DNA of 64,000 bases from an uncultured Alistipes sp. (GCA_900768045.1 CAAGBL010000104.1:74454-138453); one strand, 5' to 3'. Positions 24,793 through 35,235 are shown, counted from the stretch's first letter. A program made the numbers and translations. Notes: generated by a model not told the origin, from the letters alone.

Positions 24793-24983
24793 GGGGTTAG
24801 GGAAGATGGGGAAGATGGGGTGAATAGGGAATTTAAGGAGATTAGGGAGGACGCTACGCTTGATAGGGCTGATAGGGGCGCTTCGCTTGATAGGGTTGAT
24901 AGGGTCGATGAGGCGAGGGTATCATAGTCCTATCTCCCCTATCTTCCCTATTCTCCCTTTGCCCGCCTCAATAAGCGAGATAT
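24793..24983. repeat. Composite TAGGG / CTTCCC intergenic tract
   Basis: Units GGGAAGATGGGG and TTAGGGAGGA are followed by GACGCTACGCTTGATAGGG and GGGCGCTTCGCTTGATAGGG. The joint GTCGATGAGGCGAGGGTATCA comes next, then CCTATCTCCCCTATCTTCCC and a conserved flank AATAAGCGAGATA directly before cloverleaf copy D. Confidence 0.75.
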
Positions 24984-25111
24984 AATTTCTTGTCAGAAGG
25001 GTGCCGAGTGCTACACTCGGCAAAAATGCCACCGATGGGTAGTACTAAACGTACGTCCCATTGGTGGCATTTTTTCTAGGGGACGCAATCGACCCCTTAT
25101 CACAACAAATT
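24984..25111 (-). repeat. Cloverleaf 3'-end repeat, copy D (supplies a stop codon)
   Basis: A 128-bp element nearly identical to copy B inside. The ends AATTTCTTGT / ACAACAAATT differ at one pairing position. The reading frame of the upstream gene enters the element and ends there with codons AAT-TTG-TTG-TGA, so the repeat encodes the last three residues and the stop. Confidence 0.86.
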
Positions 25112-25798
25112 ATATTCGAGAGAGTCAAGACAAATATATAACGGCGTATTCGCCCCATACTCACCCACGTCCGAGGTCTCGATAGTGAGTCGCACACCAC
25201 CCTCGGTAGAGATACCAAGAGGGAAGGTCTGCCAATTATCTGCAACAAAGCGCTTGCCGTCACGATAGTCAACAACATAGCACTCAACGCCCTCGCCCAC
25301 AGGACGCTCAAACTTATCCAATGGCGTGAAGATGACCTTAAGGAAGTCGTCCTCGACAAACTTACGAGCGAAGGTGTTTATATCCTCGTCTGTGATTGAG
25401 GCATAGGTATATGTCGTGAGGTTAAGCTTCACAGAGTTAAGCATCACGCCCTGCTTAAAGACCATGTCGCAAGGCTCAGAGTAGCTATCGTAGTAGTAGA
25501 GCAAAAACTTAGCGCCCGACGCCGCAGCAGTGTTATATGCAGCATACTGGTTCTCAAACTTACCATTAGCAGCGTCAGTGTCAAAGACCTTAGAGACGGC
25601 AAAGCCACCCCAATACTGATACTCCTCATTAAAGAAGTATTCGCACTTAACAACATCGTTCTCGAAGCCATAATCATACTCCGACGCTGTTAGTGTCTCA
25701 AAGCTCTCGACAAAGCTCTCAATATTGACATCGGGTGCTTCGATATTTTCGCATGCTACAAACGTTAGCAACATTAGCGCAAAAAGGAGTTTTTTCAT
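25100..25798 (-). CDS. DUF4465-like lipoprotein
   Basis: 232 residues from the ATG at 25798, chosen because a lipoprotein signal follows (MKKLLFALMLLTFVACEN, Cys17). Upstream in-frame codons to 25879 overlap the neighbouring gene's region without coding character. The body has WGGFAVSKVFD, NQYAAYN, PLDKFERPVGEGVECYVVDYRDG and PLYICLDSLEYN. These fit the DUF4465 family of secreted Bacteroidetes proteins, of unknown function. The C-terminal NLL and the stop are encoded by cloverleaf copy D. It lies 17 bases after the LolA-like gene. Confidence 0.75.
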   Translation of the reverse strand: MKKLLFALMLLTFVACENIEAPDVNIESFVESFETLTASEYDYGFENDVVKCEYFFNEEYQYWGGFAVSKVFDTDAANGKFENQYAAYNTAAASGAKFLLYYYDSYSEPCDMVFKQGVMLNSVKLNLTTYTYASITDEDINTFARKFVEDDFLKVIFTPLDKFERPVGEGVECYVVDYRDGKRFVADNWQTFPLGISTEGGVRLTIETSDVGEYGANTPLYICLDSLEYNLL

Positions 25799-25815
25799 GT
25801 TATACGGGTTATTAG

Positions 25816-26427
25816 TTACAAAAATGACACAATATCGTAAGCCGCATAAGAGGCTTTGTTCCAGCGTGGTAGCTTCCACGATGCCGACTCCATGGCGTGC
25901 ATATATATCATTATCACATCGCCATCATAGTAGTACGACACGGCCTCGGGTAGCACACCACTACCGCTACGCTTAAGGGCAATGGTTATACTCGATAGGC
26001 CGACATCCTCACGTGGTGTAAGGTCGATAAACTTGGTGTTGGCATCATGTGCCGAGCGCATCGACATCGTAAACTCGTCGTCGAGGAACGTGAAGGCACG
26101 TGTGGGGTTTGTAAGCAGGTCGTGCGACTTGAGGTTTACCCTATCCTCCGTAACCTCCTTACGCTCGTTGTTTATCTCGTAGCGCAGCTTGCCGTCGCTA
26201 TATACCTCCATAGTGCTGAGCATAAGGTAGTAGGCGTCGCCCTCAACCTTAAGCGTGCCATGCAGAGTATTCTGCTCCTCGCCAGTGCCAACAACAACGG
26301 TAAGACCATAGGCATAGCGCTCACCCAACGTCTTGTTGAGTGCCGAAATCCACTCCTGAGGTGTTGTCTGCGCCGAGAGCGACACAACACTAAAAACGGT
26401 AAGCAGGGTTATGATAAATCGTTTCAT
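25816..26427 (-). CDS. LolA-like outer-membrane lipoprotein carrier protein
   Basis: 203 residues. A signal peptide (ending VSLSAQ) is followed by an all-beta protein with HGTLKVEGDAYYLMLSTMEVYSDGKLRYEIN and the typical downstream LTPREDVG and spaced aromatic strands. A LolA-like gene right after ftsK is a familiar arrangement in Bacteroidetes. The role would be to carry lipoproteins across the periplasm to the outer membrane. Similarity to LolA is weak by eye, so the assignment rests partly on position. Confidence 0.72.
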   Translation of the reverse strand: MKRFIITLLTVFSVVSLSAQTTPQEWISALNKTLGERYAYGLTVVVGTGEEQNTLHGTLKVEGDAYYLMLSTMEVYSDGKLRYEINNERKEVTEDRVNLKSHDLLTNPTRAFTFLDDEFTMSMRSAHDANTKFIDLTPREDVGLSSITIALKRSGSGVLPEAVSYYYDGDVIMIYMHAMESASWKLPRWNKASYAAYDIVSFL

Positions 26428-26479
26428 AGACTTTTTAATTTACTACTCTAACGCCGCAACAAGCCGTGTTATTGCCCAC

Positions 26480-29188
26480 TTAGAAGATGCCCAACTCCTG
26501 GAGGCGTGCCTCGAGGCTTGGCAGGTCATAAAACTTAATTTCACGGGGCTTAGAGCCAATCTGTGGGCCTACGATGCCCGCACGCTCCAACTGAAGCATG
26601 ATACGTCCTGCACGGTTGAAGCCCACCTCAAAGTTGCGCTGAATCATAGATGTAGATATCATGCCACTCGACACTGCCTCACGGGCAATCTCGCCAAACT
26701 TAGGATCATACTTCTGAGGTGCTGAGCTCTCCTCCGAGCCAAACGAAGGTGCCATATCGCCACCACCCTGCTCAGGGGTATAGTCGGGAAGGGCATAGGC
26801 TGATGGATAGCCCTGCTGGCGGCCGATATGCTCGACGATATTCTCCACCTCGGGCGTATCGACAAAGGCACACTGGATACGTGTTAGCTCGCCACCATTC
26901 GAGAGCAACATATCGCCACGGCCGATAAGCTGGTTAGCACCTGGCTGGTCGATGATTGTTCGTGAGTCGGTCATCTGCATAACTCTAAAGGCAATACGTG
27001 CAGGGAAGTTAGCCTTGATACCACCCGTAATAACACGCACATCGGGGCGCTGAGTAGCCACGATAAGGTGGATACCCACAGCACGGGCCTTCTGCGCAAG
27101 ACGCATAACAGGAGCCTCGACCTCCTTAGCGGTCATGATAAGGTCGGCAAACTCGTCGATGATAACCACAATATATGGCATGAACTTATGGCCATTCTCG
27201 GGGTTGAGCGAGCGCTTCAAAAACTTCTCGTTATACTCGACAATATTCTTAGCGTGCGCCTGCTTGCACAACTCAAGACGGTTAGCCATCTCGGTACAGA
27301 GGGCATTGAGCGTATATACCGCCTTCTTAGGATCGGTAACAATAGCCTCGTCCTCCGACTCCATCTTCGCCAAAAAGTGCTTCTCAAGCTTGTTATATAG
27401 CGAGAACTCCACCATCTTAGGATCGACCAACACGAACTTAAGCTCGGCAGGGTGCTTGCGATACAAAAGCGAGGTAATAATAGCGTTCAAGCCCACCGAC
27501 TTACCCTGACCCGTAGCACCTGCAACCAACAAGTGAGGCATCTTAGCAAGGTCGAAAGTATAGTTCTCGTTCTGGATTGTGCGACCGATAACTACGGGCA
27601 ACTGCGCCTTAGACTCCTGGAACTCCTTAGAGCAGATTGCCGAGTACATCGACACGGTCTGCTTCGTGAGGTTTGGCACCTCGATACCAATAGTACCTCG
27701 ACCAGGAATAGGGGCAATAATACGGATACCCAACGCCTTGAGGCTCTGAGCAATATCGTTCTCCAAGCCCTGAATCTTAGATATCTTAACGCCCTGCTCC
27801 TGAACAATCTCGTAGAGCGTAACAGTAGGGCCAACGGTGGCATGCATACTGCGGATAGGGATACCGAAGTTGAGCAACGTCTCACGTATGCGCTCCTTAT
27901 TCTGGAATATCTCCTCGTCAGTAGTCACAGCATTCGACTTATGATCCACAAGGAGCGTTGGCATAGGTGGCGTATAGCTATACAAATCACGCATAGGATC
28001 GTAGACGTCCATATCCACATCATCAACATCTACGGTCTGCGCCTCGGGTTTTTCGACAGTAATCACAAGGCCATCTTCCTCATCATCTTCCGACTGCGCA
28101 ACAGCCTCCTTACGTGGCACAGTGCTAAACACACCGCTACTTGCCTCTACACTATCATCAGCAACCGGCTCTACGCTCTGCGAAGGCTCAACATAGTCCT
28201 CGAGCGGAGCATCAGGCTCCTTAAATGGATAGTCGTCAACCACTTGCGGAGCTACTCGCTGACTCTCAGCAGCATCGGCAACCATCTCAGACTCACGGCT
28301 TACCGCTGTAAATGCCGACTGCGACGCTGCAACGGCACTGGCAGCAGAGACCGACACGACAGGTTGTGGCGCAGGCTGCGCTGGCAATGACTCCTCACGA
28401 GGCAGAGTGCTAAACACCGACTCTGGCTCAGGTGCTGGTGCTGGCTCAACAGCCACACCCTCAGCCACGCTATCCTCCTTAGGCTCCTCTACAGACGGAG
28501 TATTCTTAGTTCTACGCACCTTAGACCATAACCACGATGCAGCACCCGACACTCCATCGGCAACTTGCTCACCAGCATTATCAACGACCTTGAAGAAATT
28601 ACGATTTATAAACAAGCCTGTAAGCAACCAGCCCGCAACAATAACAAGCAGAGTGCCAATGCCTCCGAGGACACCCTCAAGCGAGGCAGTAATAGCCAAG
28701 CCATACTCACCACCAAGGCCCGAGCCGAAAGGCTCCCACATGGTACCAAAAACATATCCGAGGGTTAGCGAGCCAAGAACTAAGACAAGCAGGAATATGG
28801 TTGTTATGAAGCCTACTCTAAGGCTCTTACTACGAAACATTCGCCAGCCGAGGATAAGCGCATAGAGGGGTATGGCCAAGGCAAAAATACCAAAGCCTCG
28901 ACCTACAAGATATATGGCAGATATAGCTCCGTAATATCCACAAACATTGTTATATATCGGGTGCAGAATAGGGTTCTCGGCAGCAGCCAAAGCACTCATA
29001 TCCTCACGCCAATAGAAGAAATACGAAACTATCGAACACAACAAAAAGATACCCACAGACAACAGTATAAAACCTGTCATCCAACGTATATTTTCACTTC
29101 GTGTTGCAGGCTGCAAGGCACCACCCTCTGCTGTCACCTCTGTAGCCTTACTCTTATTACTATCATTACTCTTAGCACTCTTAGCCAT
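26480..29188 (-). CDS. ftsK: DNA translocase FtsK
   Basis: 902 residues from the ATG at 29188; a TTG three codons upstream is less likely. Four N-terminal membrane segments lie at about 35-210. A Ser/Ala/Pro/Glu-rich linker runs to about 390. The motor domain has GIPIRSMHATVGPTVTLYE, Walker A GATGQGKS, Walker B VVIIDEFADL and ATQRPDV. The C-terminal gamma winged helix (SMIQRNFEVGFNRAGRIM) reads polar sequences near dif. The protein acts at the septum in chromosome segregation and dimer resolution. The linker is much shorter than in E. coli. Confidence 0.95.
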   Translation of the reverse strand: MAKSAKSNDSNKSKATEVTAEGGALQPATRSENIRWMTGFILLSVGIFLLCSIVSYFFYWREDMSALAAAENPILHPIYNNVCGYYGAISAIYLVGRGFGIFALAIPLYALILGWRMFRSKSLRVGFITTIFLLVLVLGSLTLGYVFGTMWEPFGSGLGGEYGLAITASLEGVLGGIGTLLVIVAGWLLTGLFINRNFFKVVDNAGEQVADGVSGAASWLWSKVRRTKNTPSVEEPKEDSVAEGVAVEPAPAPEPESVFSTLPREESLPAQPAPQPVVSVSAASAVAASQSAFTAVSRESEMVADAAESQRVAPQVVDDYPFKEPDAPLEDYVEPSQSVEPVADDSVEASSGVFSTVPRKEAVAQSEDDEEDGLVITVEKPEAQTVDVDDVDMDVYDPMRDLYSYTPPMPTLLVDHKSNAVTTDEEIFQNKERIRETLLNFGIPIRSMHATVGPTVTLYEIVQEQGVKISKIQGLENDIAQSLKALGIRIIAPIPGRGTIGIEVPNLTKQTVSMYSAICSKEFQESKAQLPVVIGRTIQNENYTFDLAKMPHLLVAGATGQGKSVGLNAIITSLLYRKHPAELKFVLVDPKMVEFSLYNKLEKHFLAKMESEDEAIVTDPKKAVYTLNALCTEMANRLELCKQAHAKNIVEYNEKFLKRSLNPENGHKFMPYIVVIIDEFADLIMTAKEVEAPVMRLAQKARAVGIHLIVATQRPDVRVITGGIKANFPARIAFRVMQMTDSRTIIDQPGANQLIGRGDMLLSNGGELTRIQCAFVDTPEVENIVEHIGRQQGYPSAYALPDYTPEQGGGDMAPSFGSEESSAPQKYDPKFGEIAREAVSSGMISTSMIQRNFEVGFNRAGRIMLQLERAGIVGPQIGSKPREIKFYDLPSLEARLQELGIF

Positions 29189-29210
29189 AATCCTCAAATA
29201 TTTTAGCTAA

Positions 29211-29990
29211 TCACTCTTTATCAATATGTTGCGCCTTACGCTCAAGACGTTGGCGATACTCCTCATCTGCAAACGTGATAAACCTAAGCTCAGCATGTGC
29301 ATCGCTTGGTGCCTTGATGTCGTAGCGCTCCAACAGCCACTCCACACGTCGTGCTACAGCCTCACCCGAGTCGATAATGTCGACATCTTCGCCCTCCAAA
29401 GCCTCGGCAATGGCGCTTCGCAAAAAGGGATAGTGCGTGCAGCCAAGAACAACCTTATCTACGCCCTTGCCCCTGAGCTGTCCGACAACTCGTTGCACAG
29501 CCCTACGAGCCTCGTCGGTATGCTCCATATCCTGCTCGACAATCTCTACAAAGCCCTCGCCAGGCACCTTCACAACCTCAACATCTGAGGCATAGCGCTG
29601 TGCCGTCTTTAGAAACATATCGCTACGTAGGCTATGCTCTGTTGCCAATACCGCAATACGTCGTGTCTTAGTAGTTAGGCATGCAGGCTTCACAGCTGGC
29701 TCAAGGCCCACAATGGGGAGCTCGGGCCACTGGCTACGCAGGTGGTCGATAGCGGCAGTGGTAGCAGTATTACACCCCACAACAACCATCTTAACACCCT
29801 CACGCACAAGACGCTCAACAGCCTCGGTTGCAAACCTTGTAATCTCCTCACGTGAGCGACCGCCATAGGGACAGTTCTTACCGTCGCCAAGGTATATCAA
29901 CGACTCATTAGGCAGCAGTCGTCGCAGCTCACGCCACACCGACAAGCCACCAAAACCAGAATCATAGACACCTATAGCAGCCTTGTTCAT
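29211..29990 (-). CDS. murI: Glutamate racemase
   Basis: 259 residues. The N-terminal VYDSGFGGLSV holds D10 and S11; catalytic cysteines are C73 in VGCNTATT and C184 in LGCTHYPF. The enzyme makes D-glutamate for peptidoglycan in the cytoplasm. Its ATG directly abuts the aroK stop codon. The C-terminal 25 residues are charged and slightly longer than usual. Confidence 0.95.
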   Translation of the reverse strand: MNKAAIGVYDSGFGGLSVWRELRRLLPNESLIYLGDGKNCPYGGRSREEITRFATEAVERLVREGVKMVVVGCNTATTAAIDHLRSQWPELPIVGLEPAVKPACLTTKTRRIAVLATEHSLRSDMFLKTAQRYASDVEVVKVPGEGFVEIVEQDMEHTDEARRAVQRVVGQLRGKGVDKVVLGCTHYPFLRSAIAEALEGEDVDIIDSGEAVARRVEWLLERYDIKAPSDAHAELRFITFADEEYRQRLERKAQHIDKE

Positions 29991-30512
29991 CTATCTGTTA
30001 TTTAACTCGTTAACAACTCTCTCGACGACATCGTCATCGCTTAGCGCAGTGCACTCAACGGTGATATCTGCCTGGGCATAGTACTTCTCGCGCTCGGCCA
30101 TCTGCTCACGCATAAACTCAAGCAACTCTTCATCACTCTTACCACGAAACATAGGTCTCTTCTCGCGTCCGTAGTCAGAAAGGCGTGATAGTATCTGCTC
30201 GGCACTACGGCGCAGGTACACCACAACGCCATGCTCTCGCATCCACGCCATATTATCGCTCCACGTGGGTAGCCCTCCACCCGTAGCGACAATCACATCA
30301 TCGCCTCGTAGGTCAACACTCTCCAAGGCTCTACGCTCAGCCTCACGGAAATACTCCTCGCCCTGATAGTAGAAGACATCGGCAATGGTAGCACCCTCCA
30401 TCTTCTCAACAAGTTTATCGGTGTCAACAGCAGGCATCTGTAACCTACGTGACAGACGCTTAGCCATGGTGCTCTTTCCTGAGCCTGCATATCCCACCAA
30501 GAAGAGTATCAT
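29991..30512 (-). CDS. aroK: Shikimate kinase
   Basis: 173 residues. Walker A is GYAGSGKSTMAK, the shikimate-binding Asp is in DTDKLVE, and ATGGGLPTW and the lid region RPMFRGKSDEEL are present. It phosphorylates shikimate in the chorismate pathway. The gene lies 10 bases after parC and abuts murI, forming a parE-parC-aroK-murI run. Confidence 0.92.
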   Translation of the reverse strand: MILFLVGYAGSGKSTMAKRLSRRLQMPAVDTDKLVEKMEGATIADVFYYQGEEYFREAERRALESVDLRGDDVIVATGGGLPTWSDNMAWMREHGVVVYLRRSAEQILSRLSDYGREKRPMFRGKSDEELLEFMREQMAEREKYYAQADITVECTALSDDDVVERVVNELNNR

Positions 30513-30522
30513 CTTTGAGGCA

Positions 30523-33270
30523 TTAAAAAAGGTCTAACTGAGAGGCTGTAAAGCCACCCTCCTGCTCGTCCTTCTGACGATAGTCCACCGTAGGGTCCGC
30601 CTTAATCTCGCCACCCATGATATCCTCAACATCAATCTCGTTGTCGAGTTCCATATCCTCGACACCCACATCAACATCCTCGATTTCCTCTACCTCGGGC
30701 TCCTCAGGCTCCTCAGGCTCAATAAAGCGGAGTGTTGACACCTCGTATGTTGTGATGCGCTTACCTTTAGCTCTATGGCTCTTGATGCCGATAAACTCGT
30801 CGACATCAACCATCTCTGAAGGACGGCTCTCATTCTGACCACCGAAGACCACCTCGAGGGTAGCGCCACTCTTATCGGTCATCGCCACAAAGCGCATTAG
30901 CGCACCCTCCTCCAAGAAGAACTGCGTCTTGTCGCTAAGCTCGAGCTGGAAGCGCTTCATATAGTAGTAGTTCTGCTCGCCATCGTAGTAGCATACCGAG
31001 TACACCCTATTCTCACGGTAGCGCTCAACACGTATTGTGTCATCGGGGAAGTGCTGCTGGATGTCGAAGCCAGTGATGTAGTACTGGTTCTTTGCTGTCC
31101 ACACCACAATCTTATCCTCGCCCTTGAACTCGCCAAGCAGCGTGCCACGGCCATCGGTATTTAGTCGACGTACATCCTCGTCGTACCAGATATCCTGACC
31201 ACCGAGAGTCGAAGCACCACGCTCCTTGAATACAATCTTGTTTATCGAGTAGCGTGTAACGAGGTTACCCACACTCTGACGTCCCTTGATAGCGAGCGTC
31301 GAGAGGTCGAGGTCGATGATGCACTTCTTGAGGCGTGCTCGTGGGCGCAAGTATATCTTGAGCACCTCGGCCTCGCCATTAGGATTTACCGACAAGTAGA
31401 GCAGCTCACTCTTTGGCGTGCCCTTCGTAAGGTCATACTCCTTATCTCGTGTCACGGACTTAATGGCACAACGCTTCATCATGATTGCGCCACCACGGCC
31501 GTCACGGTAGAGCATGTTGTAGATAGTACGCTCGTCGTTACGCTTATATATTCCGATATAGTAGATTCCCTTGTCGAAGAATGCCTTCTCCGAGATCTTT
31601 GTAATCTTATAGCGGCCATCTTTCAAGATGACAATAACATCGTCGAGGTTCGAGCAGTCGCAGACAAACTCCGAATCCTTCATGCTCTTGCCAAATCCGA
31701 AGAAGCCCTCCTCACGATCGACATATAGCTTGGCATTTGACGATGCCACCTTCCATGCCTCGATAGTGTCGAACTCACGAATCTCGGTGCGACGCTCCTT
31801 GCCCTCGCCATACTTAGCCTTAATGCGCTCGAAGTAGGCAATAGCGTAGTCGGTAAGGTGGTCGAGGTCATGCTTAGTCTGCTTGATATCCTTCTCAATC
31901 TGCTTAATATCGTTGTCGGCCTTCTCCGAGTCGTAGCGTGAGATACGTATGAACTTAAGCTCGGTAAGACGCTGAACATCTTCCAACGTAACCTCTCTGC
32001 GTAGCTGCTTCTTGAATGGCTCAAGGCCCTTATCCACAGCCTCGTATGCCGCCTCACGTGTGCGACAGCCCTCGATAAGCTGGTAGAGCTTATTCTCGAT
32101 GAATATGCGCTCCAATGATGCGGCATGCCATGCCTCGTTAAGCTCGTCGAGCTTAATTTGCAGCTCCTTGCCAAGCAGAGCCTTAGTGTTATCTGTCGAG
32201 TGGCGCAAGATGTCGCTAACACCCATAAACACAGGCTTATTATCGACAATAACGCAGGCATTAGGCGAGATAGATACCTCGCAGTCGGTGAAGGCATACA
32301 ACGCATCGATAGTCTTATCCGACGACTCGTCGGCTGCTACCTGAATGATAATCTCAACCTTCTCGGCGGTGTTGTCATCAACCTTCTTAATCTTTATCTT
32401 GCCCTTGTCGTTAGCCTTGATAATAGAGTCCTTGATAGACTCCGAGGTTGTTGTATATGGAATCTCCGTGATTGCCAACGTGCGCTTGTCAATCTTCGAG
32501 ATGCGGGCACGCACACGCACCGAGCCACCACGCAAGCCATCGTTATAGTTGCTTGCGTCCATGATACCTCCCGTCTGGAAGTCGGGCACGAGCATAAACT
32601 CCTCGCCACGAAGATAGGCGATAGAGGCGTTGATAAGCTCCACAAAGTTATGAGGCAGAATCTTTGATGCAAGACCTACGGCAATACCATCGGCACCCTG
32701 CGCCAAGAGCAATGGGAACTTGATAGGCAGGGTTACGGGCTCCTCCTTACGACCGTCGTAAGCCAACATCCACTCCGTAGTCTTCTTGTTGTAGACCACA
32801 TCGAGAGCAAACTTCGACAAGCGAGCCTCGATATATCGGCCTGCCGCAGCCTCATCGCCCGTGAGGATGTTACCCCAGTTACCTTGCATGTCGATAAGCA
32901 AGCCCTTCTGTCCGAGCTGCACCAAGGCATCCTTGATAGAGGCATCGCCGTGAGGGTGGTACTGCATAGCCTGACCAACGACATTAGCCACCTTGTTGTA
33001 GCGGCCGTCCTCAACGCACTTCATAGCATGGAGGATACGACGCTGCACAGGCTTAAGGCCGTCAGCTAAGTGGGGCACTGCACGCTCAAGAATAACATAC
33101 GAAGCGTAGTCCAAGAACCAGTTCTTGTACATACCCGTAAGGCGGCGTGAGTCATCTTCGGCAGAGGTCAAAGCGCCATACTTACCCTTGGGAGCATCGT
33201 CCATAAGGTCAGCATCCTGAGCATCAATATCACGCTCCTCTTTCTCAATAATATCCTTATTCTCCTCCAT
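30523..33270 (-). CDS. parC: DNA topoisomerase IV subunit A
   Basis: 915 residues. The winged-helix catalytic region contains GLKPVQRRILHAM, YHPHGDASI and the DNA-cleaving Tyr146 in AAGRYIEARL. A coiled-coil tower follows near 420-500. The C-terminal beta-pinwheel lacks a GyrA box, which together with the adjacent parE supports topoisomerase IV over gyrase. An acidic low-complexity stretch (EEPEEPEVEEIEDVDV) precedes the end. The last residues TASQLDLF match the bacterial clamp-binding peptide pattern. The parC ATG overlaps the parE stop by one base. Confidence 0.92.
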   Translation of the reverse strand: MEENKDIIEKEERDIDAQDADLMDDAPKGKYGALTSAEDDSRRLTGMYKNWFLDYASYVILERAVPHLADGLKPVQRRILHAMKCVEDGRYNKVANVVGQAMQYHPHGDASIKDALVQLGQKGLLIDMQGNWGNILTGDEAAAGRYIEARLSKFALDVVYNKKTTEWMLAYDGRKEEPVTLPIKFPLLLAQGADGIAVGLASKILPHNFVELINASIAYLRGEEFMLVPDFQTGGIMDASNYNDGLRGGSVRVRARISKIDKRTLAITEIPYTTTSESIKDSIIKANDKGKIKIKKVDDNTAEKVEIIIQVAADESSDKTIDALYAFTDCEVSISPNACVIVDNKPVFMGVSDILRHSTDNTKALLGKELQIKLDELNEAWHAASLERIFIENKLYQLIEGCRTREAAYEAVDKGLEPFKKQLRREVTLEDVQRLTELKFIRISRYDSEKADNDIKQIEKDIKQTKHDLDHLTDYAIAYFERIKAKYGEGKERRTEIREFDTIEAWKVASSNAKLYVDREEGFFGFGKSMKDSEFVCDCSNLDDVIVILKDGRYKITKISEKAFFDKGIYYIGIYKRNDERTIYNMLYRDGRGGAIMMKRCAIKSVTRDKEYDLTKGTPKSELLYLSVNPNGEAEVLKIYLRPRARLKKCIIDLDLSTLAIKGRQSVGNLVTRYSINKIVFKERGASTLGGQDIWYDEDVRRLNTDGRGTLLGEFKGEDKIVVWTAKNQYYITGFDIQQHFPDDTIRVERYRENRVYSVCYYDGEQNYYYMKRFQLELSDKTQFFLEEGALMRFVAMTDKSGATLEVVFGGQNESRPSEMVDVDEFIGIKSHRAKGKRITTYEVSTLRFIEPEEPEEPEVEEIEDVDVGVEDMELDNEIDVEDIMGGEIKADPTVDYRQKDEQEGGFTASQLDLF

Positions 33271-35144
33271 TAGTTAAGCATTTTCAGGTTTTCGATAATA
33301 TCCTCCTCGACACGTAGGTTGCCCACGATAAAGTCCTTTCTGTCGGGCGTATTCTTGCCCATATAGAAGGCCAAGAGGTCGTGTATTGGATCATCTTTGG
33401 TTAGGCGCACCTTATCCAGACGCATGCCCTCACCGATAAACTCCTTGAACTCCTGAGCCGAAATCTCACCAAGACCTTTGAATCGGGTAATCTCGGCTTG
33501 AGCACCGCACTTCTTAACTGCCGCCTGACGCTCCTCGTCGCTGTAGCAGTAGTGAGTCTCCTTCTTGTTTCGCACACGGAACAAAGGCGTCTGCAAAATA
33601 AAGAGGTGACCAAGGCGAATAATATCGGGGAAGAACTGCAAAAAGAACGAGGTCAATAGTAAGCGGATATGCATTCCGTCGACATCGGCATCGGTAGCGA
33701 TAATAACCTTGTTGTAGCGCAAATTATCCATATCTTCCTCGATGTTGAGTGCCGCCTGAAGCAGGTTGAACTCCTCGTTCTCGTAGACCACTCGCTTGGT
33801 TAGTCCGTAGCAGTTGAGTGGCTTACCACGCAACGAGAATACCGCCTGGGTGCGTGGATCACGGCTCGACGTGATTGAGCCCGATGCTGAGTTACCCTCG
33901 GTAATAAATATCATCGTCTTGTCTGCCAAGTCCGACTTGTCGGTATAGTGAATCTTGCAGTCACGTAGCTTCTTGTTGTTTAGCGACACCTTCTTAGCCG
34001 CCTCACGTGCCTTCTTCTGCACGCCCGAGATAGCCTTACGCTCCTTCTCATTCTCCACAATCTTTTTCTGCAACATCTGAGCAGTCTCGGGGTGCTTGTG
34101 TAGATAGTTGTCGAGGTTTGTCGAGAGGAAGTCGCCAACAAACTGGCGCATGGTAACACCCTCCTCCTTATCCTTAGAGCCGAGCTTTGTCTTTGTCTGC
34201 GACTCGAATATAGGGTCGTTAACACGCACCGATATAGCCGCAATAATCGAGGTGCGGATATCTGCTGGCTCGTAGTCCTTATGATAGAACTCCTTAATTG
34301 TCTTAGCTATAGCCTCACGGAAGGCTGCTTGATGAGTACCACCCTGGGGCGTATACTGACCATTCACAAACGAGTAGTAAGCCTCGCCATAGCCGTTGCC
34401 GTGTGTAATTACAATCTCGATATCCTCGCCCGAGATGTGCATAGGGGCATACAATGGCTCATTCGACAGGTTATCATTAACCAAATCCAGAAGACCATTT
34501 TTTGAGGTGTACGACTGGCCATTGAGCACGACGGTAAGTCCGAGGTTTAGGTAGGTGTAGTTCTTGACCATCTGCTCGACATACTCCATGTTGTAGGCGT
34601 AGTCGCCAAATACCTCACGGTCGACGATGAACTCAACGTAAGTACCATTCTGCTCCGTAACACCGCTCTCGGAGCGGTCGGTAAGCTCCAAGCCCTGCGA
34701 GAAGGTCACGGTGCGGGCCTCGCCCTGACGCACTGATCGAGCAAGGAAGTGGCTTGAAAGCATATTTACAGCCTTCACGCCGACACCATTAAGACCTACG
34801 GTCTTCTTAAACGCGTCGCCACCATACTTACCACCAGTATTCATCTTGCTCACAGCATCAGACAGCGCCTCGAGAGGAATACCACGGCCATAGTCACGCA
34901 CAGAGACCTTGTCGTTCTCAATAGTAATCTCGATACGCTTACCTGCGCCCATGATAAACTCGTCGATAGAGTTATCAACGACCTCCTTTAGAAGCACATA
35001 TATACCATCATCAGCCTGAGTACCGTCGCCAAGTTTGCCAATATACATACCTGGACGTAGACGAATATGCTCACGTGGCGAGAGCGTCACGATAGCATCT
35101 TTGCCATACTCGGCTGTTGGGTTAGTTAAATTGAGTTCTGCCAT
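33270..35144 (-). CDS. parE: DNA topoisomerase IV subunit B
   Basis: 624 residues. The GHKL ATPase domain has [17 protein letters not shown] and [15 protein letters not shown] transducer domain follows, then the TOPRIM domain with [15 protein letters not shown] and [10 protein letters not shown]. Together with ParC it decatenates daughter chromosomes. The gene starts right after a GAGTAATGAGTAA-type repeat and is followed without a gap by parC. Confidence 0.93.
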   Translation of the reverse strand: MAELNLTNPTAEYGKDAIVTLSPREHIRLRPGMYIGKLGDGTQADDGIYVLLKEVVDNSIDEFIMGAGKRIEITIENDKVSVRDYGRGIPLEALSDAVSKMNTGGKYGGDAFKKTVGLNGVGVKAVNMLSSHFLARSVRQGEARTVTFSQGLELTDRSESGVTEQNGTYVEFIVDREVFGDYAYNMEYVEQMVKNYTYLNLGLTVVLNGQSYTSKNGLLDLVNDNLSNEPLYAPMHISGEDIEIVITHGNGYGEAYYSFVNGQYTPQGGTHQAAFREAIAKTIKEFYHKDYEPADIRTSIIAAISVRVNDPIFESQTKTKLGSKDKEEGVTMRQFVGDFLSTNLDNYLHKHPETAQMLQKKIVENEKERKAISGVQKKAREAAKKVSLNNKKLRDCKIHYTDKSDLADKTMIFITEGNSASGSITSSRDPRTQAVFSLRGKPLNCYGLTKRVVYENEEFNLLQAALNIEEDMDNLRYNKVIIATDADVDGMHIRLLLTSFFLQFFPDIIRLGHLFILQTPLFRVRNKKETHYCYSDEERQAAVKKCGAQAEITRFKGLGEISAQEFKEFIGEGMRLDKVRLTKDDPIHDLLAFYMGKNTPDRKDFIVGNLRVEEDIIENLKMLN

Positions 35145-35154
35145 ATTTTTTCTA

Positions 35155-35235
35155 ATGAGTAACGAGAAGTTAGTAATGAGTAATCGCTCAACGATACCAC
35201 TGTTACTAATTTCCCTCTACTAATTACTAATTATT
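35155..35235. repeat. GAGTAATGAGTAA / TTACTAATTACTAA imperfect inverted repeat
   Basis: The left arm holds GTTAGTAATGAGTAAT, the right arm CTACTAATTACTAATTA; related sequence flanks the dispersed repeat near 20761-20945 and recurs at 37047-37076. It lies between plsC and parE on their shared strand and may form a hairpin. Its right part touches the plsC stop. Confidence 0.55.
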
